Assembly: GCA_011525185.1 (NCBI GenBank)
Contig: WTIQ01000162.1
Span: forward strand, 1-7,918
Source of the DNA: Paracoccaceae bacterium
Lineage (GTDB): Bacteria; Pseudomonadota; Alphaproteobacteria; Rhodobacterales; Rhodobacteraceae
Length of the DNA: 7,918 nt
Direction of reading: 5' to 3'
Below the pieces are notes generated by a model, which was given only the letters and a program-made list of their open reading frames with translations, had not been told where the DNA came from and made no database searches. The position numbers and the translations under genes were made by a program. Positions 1 through 6,991 of this stretch are shown here, piece by piece. Position 1 is the first letter of the stretch, and every line of letters begins with the position of its first letter.

Positions 1-496
1 CTTTATAGGCCTCAGCACCGTAGAGCTGTTTTACGGCAATAGCGAATTGCGATGACAGCAAAGAGGCATCGCCCAAAATTGGGTATTCTTTGATGATGAA
101 GCGAATATTTTCATCTTCGGAAAGGAGCGTTTCCACTTCTTCAAAGGCGCGGCGACAGTATCCACATCGATAGTCTAAAAACTCGACAATCGTTATGTCG
201 CCCTCTGGGTTGCCACCAACATAGGAATATCCATCTTCAAAAAGCTCCTCGCGCAGGCTTGCAACCAGGTCTGCGTCCTGATTGGTTTGCGCCTCTGCCT
301 CGCGTTCGCGGGCAATGGCCACGGCTTCAAAGATGACCTCTGGGTTTGCCAAAAGATAGGCGCGAATCTCAGCATGAAGTGCCTCGGTGCGGTCGGCTGG
401 ATTTATAAGGCGTGCCGTCATAACGCCTATCAGCGACACCACGAGCAATGCCAGAAAGGAAAAAGGCAGTATGTTTTGTTTAATAAATGATGGCAT
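1..496 (-). CDS. DsbA-family thiol:disulfide oxidoreductase (3' end outside window)
   Basis: Reading leftwards from an ATG at 496, the frame stays open to position 1, giving 165 codons; the C-terminal part lies outside the window. Residues about 10-30 form a hydrophobic segment without a clear AxA cleavage site, so it is either a signal peptide or an N-terminal anchor. Residues about 36-90 are charged and helical, including AYLLANPEVIFEA, like the N-terminal helix region of ScsC/Com1-type DsbA proteins. The thioredoxin fold begins near residue 100 (TIVEFLDYRCGYCR), with redox cysteines C111 and C114, followed by a KEYPILG stretch typical of the family. The cis-proline loop is beyond the edge. 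Expected role: oxidation or isomerisation of disulfides in periplasmic proteins. AAGGAT lies 7-8 bases before the ATG and supports this start. The gene follows the M48 protease after 27 bp on the same strand, so the two are probably co-transcribed. The family call is firm; oxidase versus isomerase is not decided. Confidence 0.93.
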   Translation of the reverse strand, partial: MPSFIKQNILPFSFLALLVVSLIGVMTARLINPADRTEALHAEIRAYLLANPEVIFEAVAIAREREAEAQTNQDADLVASLREELFEDGYSYVGGNPEGDITIVEFLDYRCGYCRRAFEEVETLLSEDENIRFIIKEYPILGDASLLSSQFAIAVKQLYGAEAYK

Positions 497-523
497 GGGT
501 GATCCTTATCCGATGAGAGGCGC

Positions 524-1828
524 TTATTTTGGGAGAGTATCTAACACATCTTGTGCGCGTTGCCAGCTAGGTGAGCCTGTTGGAAGCCTATCCGAGGCCC
601 GTTTTGCATGAAGTTTTGCATCCTTGATTTTCCCTTGCAGCGCATAGCGTTCGGCGGTCACGAGCGAAGCCATGGCGTTTTGTCCTTGTTTTGCATAGGC
701 CACGGCCAGATCGCGTAACATGCGCAGATTGCGAAAATCCTGTGATCGTGCCTTTTTCAATGTGGAAAGTGCTCTGGCATCTTGTTTATTTGCAAGCAGC
801 GCCCGACCATATCCCGCACGGATCAGCGCATTTTGAGGAGCGAGTTGAACGGCCTGCGCATAGGCTTTGGCTGAGGCTCCAAACCGTTTATGCCGCATCA
901 GAAGCTCGGCCTTGAGGTCCTTATAATAAGCATCTTTCGGTCTTAGCTTTTCGGCTTTGCTGATTTCCAACAGAGCCTCGTCCAATTTACCTTGCCGTGA
1001 CAGGGCAACGGCGCGGCGCATGTGATGAATATCGGCAGAGGTGACAGATTGCTTTGCCTTTAGTGTCTGGGACGGTTTACGCGTGAAGGCAGCGAGTTTT
1101 CCCGTGGCACGCGCGTGCCAATAGAGCGCCTTGGGATCTGCTTGCCGCGTCTCTTGGGCCTGTGCAAAGGCTGTTACGGCCCGGCTGCGGTCTCGGCTTA
1201 GGGGGTGTGTGCGGGTGTAGGGGTCTTGACGCGCGGCTGATAGGTTTTCTTGACCGACAAAGATATCGAGCACCTCGCTCATCCCGCGCGGATCGATACC
1301 TGCGCGCGTCATATAGCTCAGTGCTGCCCGGTCTGCTGCGCTTTCTTCCGCTCGTGTGTGCGATAAAAAAAGGCGTTGTGCGCTGTTGCTTGCGCCAAGA
1401 GCTACGGTGCCACCAGCGGCGTAATCACCGCTAAGTGCGCCAGTCATAATCCCAAGAGCAATTCCAAAGGCAGCAGCATTGCGCGCGCTTGCCATGTTTT
1501 GGCTGCGTCGGGTCACATGTCCATTTGCAATATGAGCGGCTTCATGCGCGATCACGCTTTGGAGCATAGACGGTCTTTTGCTTCGCAAAATAAGACCAGA
1601 GCTGACAAATATGTGACGATGATCGACAACAAAGGCATTTAGTGCTGAGCTATCAAGAACTAGGATTTTGATCTGAGCCGGTGATAAGCCTGCTGCGATG
1701 AGGATAGGGCGCGACAATTCAGTAAGCGCATGTTCGATATCTGCATCCCGCACCAAATTGATGGCCGCAACTGGTGTTGCGATGAGCCAAATGAGAATGA
1801 TAAACACAAATCTGAGGTGGTACCGCAT
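524..1828 (-). CDS. Periplasmic M48 zinc metalloprotease with TPR repeats (BepA/YfgC-like)
   Basis: A 434-residue exported protein. Residues 1-22 are a signal peptide ending in PVAA. The M48 domain covers about 25-225. Zinc ligands are visible as HEAAH (H95, H99, catalytic E96) and E162 in an ExxAD motif (E162 to D166). H208 in the THPL motif matches the additional conserved histidine of the BepA family. A hydrophobic Ala/Gly-rich stretch (about 115-147) sits between the zinc motifs, as in related M48 proteins. From about 265 to 415 the chain is helical with TPR-like repeats, for example RQGKLDEALLEISKAEKLRP and the following AYAQAVQLAPQNALIRAGYG repeat. The length is close to that of E. coli BepA. 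In E. coli this family handles or degrades outer-membrane proteins such as LptD and BamA in the periplasm; the same role here is inferred. No strong ribosome-binding site precedes the ATG. The gene is divergent from the aminotransferase gene and followed by the DsbA-family gene. Confidence 0.93.
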   Translation of the reverse strand: MRYHLRFVFIILIWLIATPVAAINLVRDADIEHALTELSRPILIAAGLSPAQIKILVLDSSALNAFVVDHRHIFVSSGLILRSKRPSMLQSVIAHEAAHIANGHVTRRSQNMASARNAAAFGIALGIMTGALSGDYAAGGTVALGASNSAQRLFLSHTRAEESAADRAALSYMTRAGIDPRGMSEVLDIFVGQENLSAARQDPYTRTHPLSRDRSRAVTAFAQAQETRQADPKALYWHARATGKLAAFTRKPSQTLKAKQSVTSADIHHMRRAVALSRQGKLDEALLEISKAEKLRPKDAYYKDLKAELLMRHKRFGASAKAYAQAVQLAPQNALIRAGYGRALLANKQDARALSTLKKARSQDFRNLRMLRDLAVAYAKQGQNAMASLVTAERYALQGKIKDAKLHAKRASDRLPTGSPSWQRAQDVLDTLPK

Positions 1829-1890
1829 AGAGATCGCTTATACTATTGCTTATATTAAAGGGCAGCTGCTCCTAAGTGTGGAAGCTTGAG
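1829..1890. promoter_or_regulatory. Divergent intergenic promoter region between the M48 protease and aminotransferase genes
   Basis: This 62-bp gap must hold the promoters of both divergent genes. On the plus strand, TATACT (1839-1844) and TATATT (1851-1856) each match the -10 consensus at five of six positions, but no good -35 box lies at the right distance. On the minus strand, TATAAG-like and TAATAT sequences could serve the protease. GCTTATA is directly repeated at 1836-1842 and 1848-1854, starts 12 bp apart. The 10-mer TTGCTTATAT (1846-1855) recurs at the candidate promoter before the PBP1A gene. Exact start sites cannot be fixed from sequence. Confidence 0.5.
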
Positions 1891-3045
1891 ATGAAAAATT
1901 CAAGTCGGGGATCTGTCGATCCCTTTATTGTGATGGATGTAATGGAGCAGGCGCGGCGTTTGGAAGCCAGCGGCGTGTCCATTATTCGCATGGAAGTCGG
2001 ACAGCCATCTACGGCGGCACCAAATCCTGCTTTAGAAAAATTGACCGCGCAGATGCAGTCTGATGCGATGGGGTATACGGTGGCGCTGGGTCTGCCCAGG
2101 CTCCGGCAGAAAATCGCCGACCTCTATAAGACACGCTATGGGGTCTCCTTGAATCCAGACCGTGTGATCGTCACATCTGGCTCGTCTGGGGCCTTTTTGC
2201 TCAGTTTTACATCGCTCTTTGACTCAGCAGATCGGGTTGGAATTGGGGCACCTGGTTATCCTAGTTATCGGCAAATTCTCAGAGCGTTGGGATGCACCCC
2301 CGTTGATCTTCAGACAGGTTTGGAAAACGGGTTGCAACCTGTTCCTGCAGATCTGGACGGGCAAAACTTAGATGGTCTCATGGTAGCCTCACCTGCCAAT
2401 CCGACAGGTACAATGCTGGGACGTCGAGAATTAGAGGCACTTATCGCGGCGTGTCAGGCGCAGGACATCGCTTTCATTAGCGATGAAATTTACCACGGAG
2501 TTGAATACGATAAAAAGGCCGTGACGGCGCTGGAGATCACCGATGACTGCTACGTGATCAATTCCTTTTCCAAATATCACTCGATGACGGGATGGCGTAT
2601 TGGGTGGATGATCGTGCCAGAAGATCATATTCGCAGAGTCGAGCGACTTGCACAAAACATGTTTATCTGTGCACCTCACGCCAGTCAGATTGCAGCGCTT
2701 GCTGCGCTGGATTGTGAGGCGGAGCTTGAGGCCAATGTGGGCGTTTACCGCACCAATCGAAGCTTGATGATCGCGGGGCTCAAACAGGCAGGTTTTGATA
2801 ATATCGCCCCCCCAGATGGGGCCTTTTATATCTATGCCGATATTGCAAAATTCTCAGACAATAGTCTTGAGTTTGCACGCTCCATTTTGACAGAAGCTGG
2901 TGTTGCAGTCACGCCTGGGCTAGATTTCGATCCAGTGAGAGGGCATAGAACCCTTCGATTTTCCTATGCACGTCAGACCTCTGATATTGAAGAGGGTCTG
3001 AGACGTTTGACAGATTTCATGCGAAAACGAGGCTTTATTGCATGA
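1891..3045 (+). CDS. PLP-dependent aminotransferase, class I/II
   Basis: A 384-residue cytoplasmic fold-type I aminotransferase, the usual size for the family. In the numbering from the ATG at 1891, the signatures are SPANPTG with N170, ISDEIY with D198 (contacts the PLP pyridine nitrogen) and Y201, SFSKYHSMTGWR with the PLP-binding lysine K228, and RFSYA with the carboxylate-binding arginine R356. The N-terminus, PFIVMDVMEQARRLEASGV followed by EVGQPS, is the form common in alphaproteobacterial members. The expected reaction is transfer of an amino group between an amino acid and a 2-oxo acid; the substrate cannot be read from sequence. An in-frame GTG at 1876 would add five residues but has no ribosome-binding site, whereas GGAAG at 1880-1884 sits 6 bases before the ATG at 1891, so that start is preferred. 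Its stop overlaps the amidase start in an ATGA, so the two genes are probably translationally coupled. Confidence 0.94.
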   Translation: MKNSSRGSVDPFIVMDVMEQARRLEASGVSIIRMEVGQPSTAAPNPALEKLTAQMQSDAMGYTVALGLPRLRQKIADLYKTRYGVSLNPDRVIVTSGSSGAFLLSFTSLFDSADRVGIGAPGYPSYRQILRALGCTPVDLQTGLENGLQPVPADLDGQNLDGLMVASPANPTGTMLGRRELEALIAACQAQDIAFISDEIYHGVEYDKKAVTALEITDDCYVINSFSKYHSMTGWRIGWMIVPEDHIRRVERLAQNMFICAPHASQIAALAALDCEAELEANVGVYRTNRSLMIAGLKQAGFDNIAPPDGAFYIYADIAKFSDNSLEFARSILTEAGVAVTPGLDFDPVRGHRTLRFSYARQTSDIEEGLRRLTDFMRKRGFIA

Positions 3046-4262
3046 AACGCGTCGCTTTTCTGTTCGCGGTTTTGGTGCTTTTGCCTATTGCATCGCTTGC
3101 CAAAAGTCCCCTTGGCGGCCTTGCCCGAGTTCTTCCAGACGGGATTGAAATAAACAAAAAATCTGGATCACGCTTTGAAATAGCATTGCCGCTCTCGCAA
3201 CCTGTGCCATATCGGGTGTTCCACGCACTCAATCCCAATCGTCTTGTTGTTGAAATGAATACATTAGACCTGCAAAAGGAAATTGTGTGGCAAAGAGATG
3301 GGGTGCACCCCGTGAGCGCACTTCGCAGCAGAATATTGGAAAACGGATGGGCGCGATTGAGTTTTGAGATGCGTGAGCCATTTCGTGTGATCCTGCTTGA
3401 GCTTGAGGCTCCAGTGGACAGTTCAAAGCGCATATTGAGGCTAGAGCTAAACTCTGTCACGGAAGAAGACTTTGCCGCTCTTGCGCGTCATGACGCGAAG
3501 TTACAACTGGGCTTGCCTGTAGACATTGAGTACCGCGAGGCGCAAAAGTCCGATAACCACACGACAACAATCGTCCTTGATCCTGGGCATGGTGGCTATG
3601 ATCCTGGAGCTTTGGTTTCGGGTATAAAAGAAGCGGATGTTATGCTGACCTTGGCATATGAGTTGGAAGAGGCGCTTTTAAGGGCCGCCAATATCAACGT
3701 GGTTATGACCCGTCGCACCGACGGCTTCTTACCACTCGACAAACGGGTGGCGGTGGCTCAGGACGTAGAGGCTGATCTTTTCATTTCGCTGCATGCAGAT
3801 ATTGTGACGCAGGGCGTCGCTGAGGGTACGACTGTTTACACGCTGTCCAAGGTTGCAAGCGATGCACTAAGCGCATCACTGGCCACTGATCATGACCGTG
3901 CGGCATCACTAGGAGGCCTTGATCTGAGTGGAGAAGATGACGACATCGCAGAAACGCTACTTGACTTGACGATGGTTGAAACACAGCCAAGATCGGCGGC
4001 CTTTGCACGCACACTTATTGAGACGCTGAAAGCCAATGACATTCGAGTTAATCGCAAGCCGCTGCGTTCTGCTGCCTTCTCGGTGTTGAAAGCGCCTGAT
4101 ATTCCGTCAGTTTTGATTGAGGCTGGCTTTATGTCGACGCCAAGGGATTTGCAGAACCTAACGGATAAAGAATGGCGTACACGGTACGTGACCACTTTGG
4201 CAACTGGTATTGTGACATGGCTTGAGCAAGAGCAATATCTCAAACCACTGCGTAGAAAATGA
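3042..4262 (+). CDS. N-acetylmuramoyl-L-alanine amidase, AmiC type (AMIN + Amidase_3)
   Basis: A 406-residue periplasmic zinc amidase that cuts the amide bond between N-acetylmuramic acid and L-alanine of the peptidoglycan stem peptide, a step used for daughter-cell separation. Residues 1-20 are a signal peptide (ending IASLA). Residues about 25-140 form a beta-rich region fitting an AMIN domain, which targets the septum in family members. The catalytic Amidase_3 domain spans about 175-398, with zinc ligands H183 in LDPGHGG, E197 in KEAD and H251 in SLHAD, and catalytic E360 in IEAGFMS. Between H251 and E360 lies an insertion (about 270-330, including LSGEDDDIAETLLDL) matching the autoinhibitory helix segment of AmiB/AmiC enzymes, which is displaced by EnvC- or NlpD-like activators. 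The ATG overlaps the aminotransferase stop by 4 bp, and CGAGG at 3028-3032 acts as ribosome-binding site inside that gene. PBP1A follows after an 87-bp gap that appears to carry its own promoter. Confidence 0.95.
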   Translation: MKRVAFLFAVLVLLPIASLAKSPLGGLARVLPDGIEINKKSGSRFEIALPLSQPVPYRVFHALNPNRLVVEMNTLDLQKEIVWQRDGVHPVSALRSRILENGWARLSFEMREPFRVILLELEAPVDSSKRILRLELNSVTEEDFAALARHDAKLQLGLPVDIEYREAQKSDNHTTTIVLDPGHGGYDPGALVSGIKEADVMLTLAYELEEALLRAANINVVMTRRTDGFLPLDKRVAVAQDVEADLFISLHADIVTQGVAEGTTVYTLSKVASDALSASLATDHDRAASLGGLDLSGEDDDIAETLLDLTMVETQPRSAAFARTLIETLKANDIRVNRKPLRSAAFSVLKAPDIPSVLIEAGFMSTPRDLQNLTDKEWRTRYVTTLATGIVTWLEQEQYLKPLRRK

Positions 4263-4273
4263 GAAAATTTTCT
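4262..4273. repeat. 12-bp perfect AT-rich palindrome at the end of the amidase gene
   Basis: AGAAAATTTTCT is its own reverse complement. It starts on the last base of the amidase stop codon and lies about 20 bp upstream of the candidate -35 box for PBP1A. With no loop it is a poor RNA hairpin. It could be a binding site, an upstream AT-rich element or chance. Confidence 0.4.
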
Positions 4274-4277
4274 GTTG

Positions 4278-4318
4278 TAAGCAAGCTCTGCTTTTGACCT
4301 CGTGCGAAAGCTTGCTTA
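4278..4318. promoter_or_regulatory. 10-bp perfect inverted repeat (operator-like or RNA stem) before PBP1A
   Basis: TAAGCAAGCT at 4278-4287 is the exact reverse complement of AGCTTGCTTA at 4309-4318, separated by 21 bases; the half-sites are about 31 bp centre to centre, roughly three helical turns. The left arm lies just upstream of the candidate -35 box and the right arm runs through the spacer into the -10 box. As DNA this geometry fits a repressor or looping operator. As RNA it would form a 10-bp stem, extendable by a G-U and a U-A pair, with a 21-nt loop, able to terminate or hide a start at 4320. No T-run follows, so a simple intrinsic terminator is less likely. The repeat is seen directly; its function is inferred. 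Confidence 0.6.
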
Positions 4319-4322
4319 TATG
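4294..4322 (+). promoter_or_regulatory. Candidate sigma70-type promoter for the PBP1A gene
   Basis: TTGACC (4294-4299, five of six to the -35 consensus) is separated by 17 bp from TATATG (4317-4322, four of six to the -10 consensus). Transcription would start near 4329-4330, about 20 bases before the GTG at 4350. It lies inside the perfect inverted repeat. If real, it allows PBP1A to be expressed apart from the aminotransferase and amidase genes and argues against translation starts at 4302 or 4320 for that transcript. Confidence 0.5.
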
Positions 4323-4349
4323 TGCAAGAGAGCGGCGCGGGTACAGAGT

Positions 4350-6899
4350 GTGATTAGGGCAATTTTATCAGTTTTGGGCGGTTTATTCACGCTCGTGACG
4401 CTGGGAATCATCGGCGTTGCTATCGCTGTGGGCGGTATCTTTTGGGTCTACGGTCAATCACTGCCGTCCCATGAAAGCTTGGCCCAGTACCAACCACCTA
4501 CGATCAGCCGTATTTATTCTGCCGAAGGGCAGTTGATTGATGAGTTCGCACGCGAGCGCAGGCTGTTTACCCCCGCCGAAGAAATTCCTGATCTGATAAA
4601 GCAGGCTTTTATCTCTGCTGAAGACAAAAGTTTTTACACGCATCCTGGTTACGATCTTAGAGGTATTCTGTCTGCCGCTTATGATGGTGTTCGCACACGT
4701 GGTCAAAGATTGCGCGGCGCTTCGACCATTACGCAACAGGTCATGAAGAATTTTCTGCTCGATGGCTCACGTCAGGCGGAACGTAAAGTGAAAGAAATTA
4801 TCCTTGCTACGCGGATCGAAGGAACGCTGAGCAAAGAACAGATTCTGGAACTTTACCTCAATGAGATTTTTCTGGGACAGAACTCCTATGGGGTGACAGC
4901 GGCGTCGCAAACCTACTTTAACAAGACTTTGGATGAATTGGCCCCGCATGAGGCGGCCTTTCTTGCGTCGCTTCCCAAAGCCCCCTCAGATTTTCATCCT
5001 GTTCGCCGCAAAGAAAGGCTTTTGAGCCGTCGAAATTATGTTTTGCAAGAGATGCTACAAAATGGATACCTCTCCGAAGAGGTCTACCAAGCCGAGCGCG
5101 CGCAGCCTCTTCGCTCTGTGCAAAATGGGGATTTTGAGAGTTTTCGCGCTGAAATCCCCCCGCGAGATTATTTCACAGACGAAATACGACGTCAGCTCAG
5201 CAAGGATTTTGGAGAAGAAAATTTCTTTACTGGAGGTATGAGTATTCGGGCAACGGTTGAGCCCGAATTACAAGTCGTCGCGCGTCATGCTTTACAGCGT
5301 GCCCTTGAAACCTATGACCGAAATCAAGGTCAGTGGCGCGGGACGGGGCAAAGCCTTGATAAAGATGTGCTGCAAGATGAAGCGGAATGGCGGGATGCAC
5401 TTTCGAAGGTGGATGTTCCCCGTGACATTGATTTAGGCGGGTCGTGGTCGCCTGCAGTTGTTTTGAGAATTGGCAAATCTGCCGTGCGCATTGGCATTGA
5501 AGATGTGGCCGATGATGAAGATGGACATTGGATACCGAACCGTGATGTCACTTGGGCGCGGATCACGCAGGCGGATGGAACTTTGGGCAAGCAGGCTAAG
5601 GCGGCTAGCGATATTTTGAAGCTGGGTGATGTGGTGCTGGTGCGTAAACTGCTCAAGGAAGATGGAAGCTTTGATCGCTGGTCTTTGCGCCAAACCAGCG
5701 AAGTGCAGGGCGCGTTTATGGCAATGGATGTCAACAGCGGGCGCGTTCTGGCTATGCAGGGCGGGTTTTCCTATGAGACAACAGTATTTAACCGCAGCAC
5801 TCAGGCCGACCGTCAGCCAGGGTCGAGCTTTAAGCCCTTTGTCTACGCTGCGGCTTTGGACAGTGGCTATTCGCCCGCCACAATCATAGTGGATGCCCCG
5901 ATTGAGATCGATACGCCGGATGGGTTGTGGCGTCCCCGAAATGCTTCAAAAAAGTTTTATGGCCCAACACCTTTGCGTACGGGTATCGAGCAATCTCGCA
6001 ACCTCATGACCATTCGACTGGCGCGAGAGGTCGGCATGGATGTGATCGGAGAGTATGCAGAGCGCTTTGGTGTTTATAACAATATGGGTGAATATTTGGC
6101 CAATTCTCTTGGATCAGAGGAAACAACCCTGTTCAATATGGTGGCGGCCTATTCCATGTTTGCCAATGGCGGAGAACGCGTAGAGCCCACACTCGTGGAT
6201 CGTGTTCAAGACCGGTTTGGCCAAACGGTCTATCGCCATGACCCGCGCAAATGCTATGAATGCGAAAACGCGCAGCTTCCAGATGGTCGTAGCCCAGAAA
6301 TTGTCTCAAATAGAGAACGGGTGATGGATGCCATTACGGCTTATCAATTAACCTCTATGTTGCAAGGCGTTGTCGAGGTTGGAACCGCGCATAAATACGT
6401 ACAGCTGCCCGTTCCCACTGCAGGTAAAACTGGGACGACCAACGATGCAAGAGATGTTTGGTTTGTTGGCTTTACCAGCAATATCGCAGCCGGGTGCTAT
6501 ATTGGCTATGACGTCCCCAAACCCTTGGGGAAAGGCGTATTTGGCGGGTCAGCGTGTGGCCCCGTTTTTTCTGAATTTATGCAGGCTGCGACAGAAAAAT
6601 ATGGAGGCGGGCCGTTTGAGGTTCCAGAAGGTGGGGAGTTTATCAATATTGACCGTCTCACTGGGGCACGACTTGACGATACGGCAGAGGGCGAGCGGGT
6701 CGTTGCTGAATATTTCCGCGAAGGCAGTGAACCCCTCTTTGGCGTCACCTTTGATGGGGGCTTTGCAATGGGGAGCAATTTCGAATTTGTGGATGCCATC
6801 AATGCCTCGACACGCACTGTCGTGACTTCCTCTGGAGATGTCGGGGTGGTTCAGGACAACGCCACCATTGGGACCATCAGTTCGGGTGGGCTCTACTAA
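4350..6899 (+). CDS. mrcA: Penicillin-binding protein 1A, bifunctional transglycosylase/transpeptidase
   Basis: An inner-membrane enzyme that polymerises lipid II into glycan strands and cross-links the peptides; 849 residues from the GTG at 4350. One membrane helix lies at about 5-35. The GT51 domain (about 45-220) shows ISAEDKSFYTH with catalytic E91, GASTITQQ (123-130), RKVKE with E149, and IFLGQNSYG. An OB-type insert covers about 330-445. The transpeptidase domain (about 450-745) has SSFK with nucleophile S492 and K495, SRN at 549-551, and KTGT at 693-696. A cysteine pair (C635, C638) and a C-terminal tail of about 100 residues follow the usual alphaproteobacterial pattern. The start is uncertain: in-frame GTG 4302 (865 residues) and ATG 4320 (859 residues) are possible. 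GTG 4350 is preferred because remembered relatives begin with the equivalent of this IRAILS segment and because the extra codons lie in the promoter and inverted repeat. No start has a strong ribosome-binding site. Confidence 0.95.
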   Translation: MIRAILSVLGGLFTLVTLGIIGVAIAVGGIFWVYGQSLPSHESLAQYQPPTISRIYSAEGQLIDEFARERRLFTPAEEIPDLIKQAFISAEDKSFYTHPGYDLRGILSAAYDGVRTRGQRLRGASTITQQVMKNFLLDGSRQAERKVKEIILATRIEGTLSKEQILELYLNEIFLGQNSYGVTAASQTYFNKTLDELAPHEAAFLASLPKAPSDFHPVRRKERLLSRRNYVLQEMLQNGYLSEEVYQAERAQPLRSVQNGDFESFRAEIPPRDYFTDEIRRQLSKDFGEENFFTGGMSIRATVEPELQVVARHALQRALETYDRNQGQWRGTGQSLDKDVLQDEAEWRDALSKVDVPRDIDLGGSWSPAVVLRIGKSAVRIGIEDVADDEDGHWIPNRDVTWARITQADGTLGKQAKAASDILKLGDVVLVRKLLKEDGSFDRWSLRQTSEVQGAFMAMDVNSGRVLAMQGGFSYETTVFNRSTQADRQPGSSFKPFVYAAALDSGYSPATIIVDAPIEIDTPDGLWRPRNASKKFYGPTPLRTGIEQSRNLMTIRLAREVGMDVIGEYAERFGVYNNMGEYLANSLGSEETTLFNMVAAYSMFANGGERVEPTLVDRVQDRFGQTVYRHDPRKCYECENAQLPDGRSPEIVSNRERVMDAITAYQLTSMLQGVVEVGTAHKYVQLPVPTAGKTGTTNDARDVWFVGFTSNIAAGCYIGYDVPKPLGKGVFGGSACGPVFSEFMQAATEKYGGGPFEVPEGGEFINIDRLTGARLDDTAEGERVVAEYFREGSEPLFGVTFDGGFAMGSNFEFVDAINASTRTVVTSSGDVGVVQDNATIGTISSGGLY

Positions 6900-6911
6900 C
6901 CCTTCGTAGAC

Positions 6912-6939
6912 TTGCGATAGCGTCGTGTGATGGTATAGC
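6912..6939 (+). promoter_or_regulatory. Possible promoter for the YeeE/YedE pair
   Basis: TTGCGA (6912-6917) and TATAGC (6934-6939) are separated by 16 bp and each match the sigma70 consensus at four of six positions. A perfect 10-bp palindrome, GCCCTAGGGC (6938-6947), sits at the expected transcription start, where a regulator could bind. The same bases also form the left arm of a possible terminator, so the reading is tentative. Confidence 0.3.
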
Positions 6940-6970
6940 CCTAGGGCAAGGGACATCGCAATTTTGTTTG
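6912..6970 (+). terminator. Possible terminator after PBP1A, with nested palindrome
   Basis: TTGCGAT (6912-6918) pairs perfectly with ATCGCAA (6955-6961), and the right arm runs into a T-rich stretch (6962-6969, TTTTGTTT broken by one G). The 36-base interior contains GCCCTAGGGC (6938-6947). The stem with a T-rich tail resembles a Rho-independent terminator, but the loop is long and the stem short, so the support is moderate. Confidence 0.35.
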
Positions 6971-6991
6971 GGAAAGACTGGGGATCTTAAG

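Noticed and set aside
287..611. Two small plus-strand frames over the start of the DsbA-family gene
   Set aside because: They are shadows of the minus-strand gene, which shows the CGYC thioredoxin site and a ribosome-binding site.
1162..1642. Plus-strand frames opposite the M48 protease gene
   Set aside because: They are antisense to the HEAAH and ExxAD region, which is clearly coding on the minus strand; their products are Arg- and Cys-rich and unrecognisable.
1876..1890. GTG start of the aminotransferase gene at 1876
   Set aside because: No ribosome-binding site precedes it, and GGAAG is well placed for the ATG at 1891.
5330..5734. A 134-codon minus-strand open frame within the PBP1A gene
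   Set aside because: It is antisense to a fully conserved PBP1A coding region, its product is Ser/Thr-rich with no domain, and it has no convincing start signal.
6370..6825. A 151-codon plus-strand frame inside PBP1A
   Set aside because: It is the shifted reading of the KTG region and C-terminal tail of PBP1A; the main frame carries the conserved motifs.
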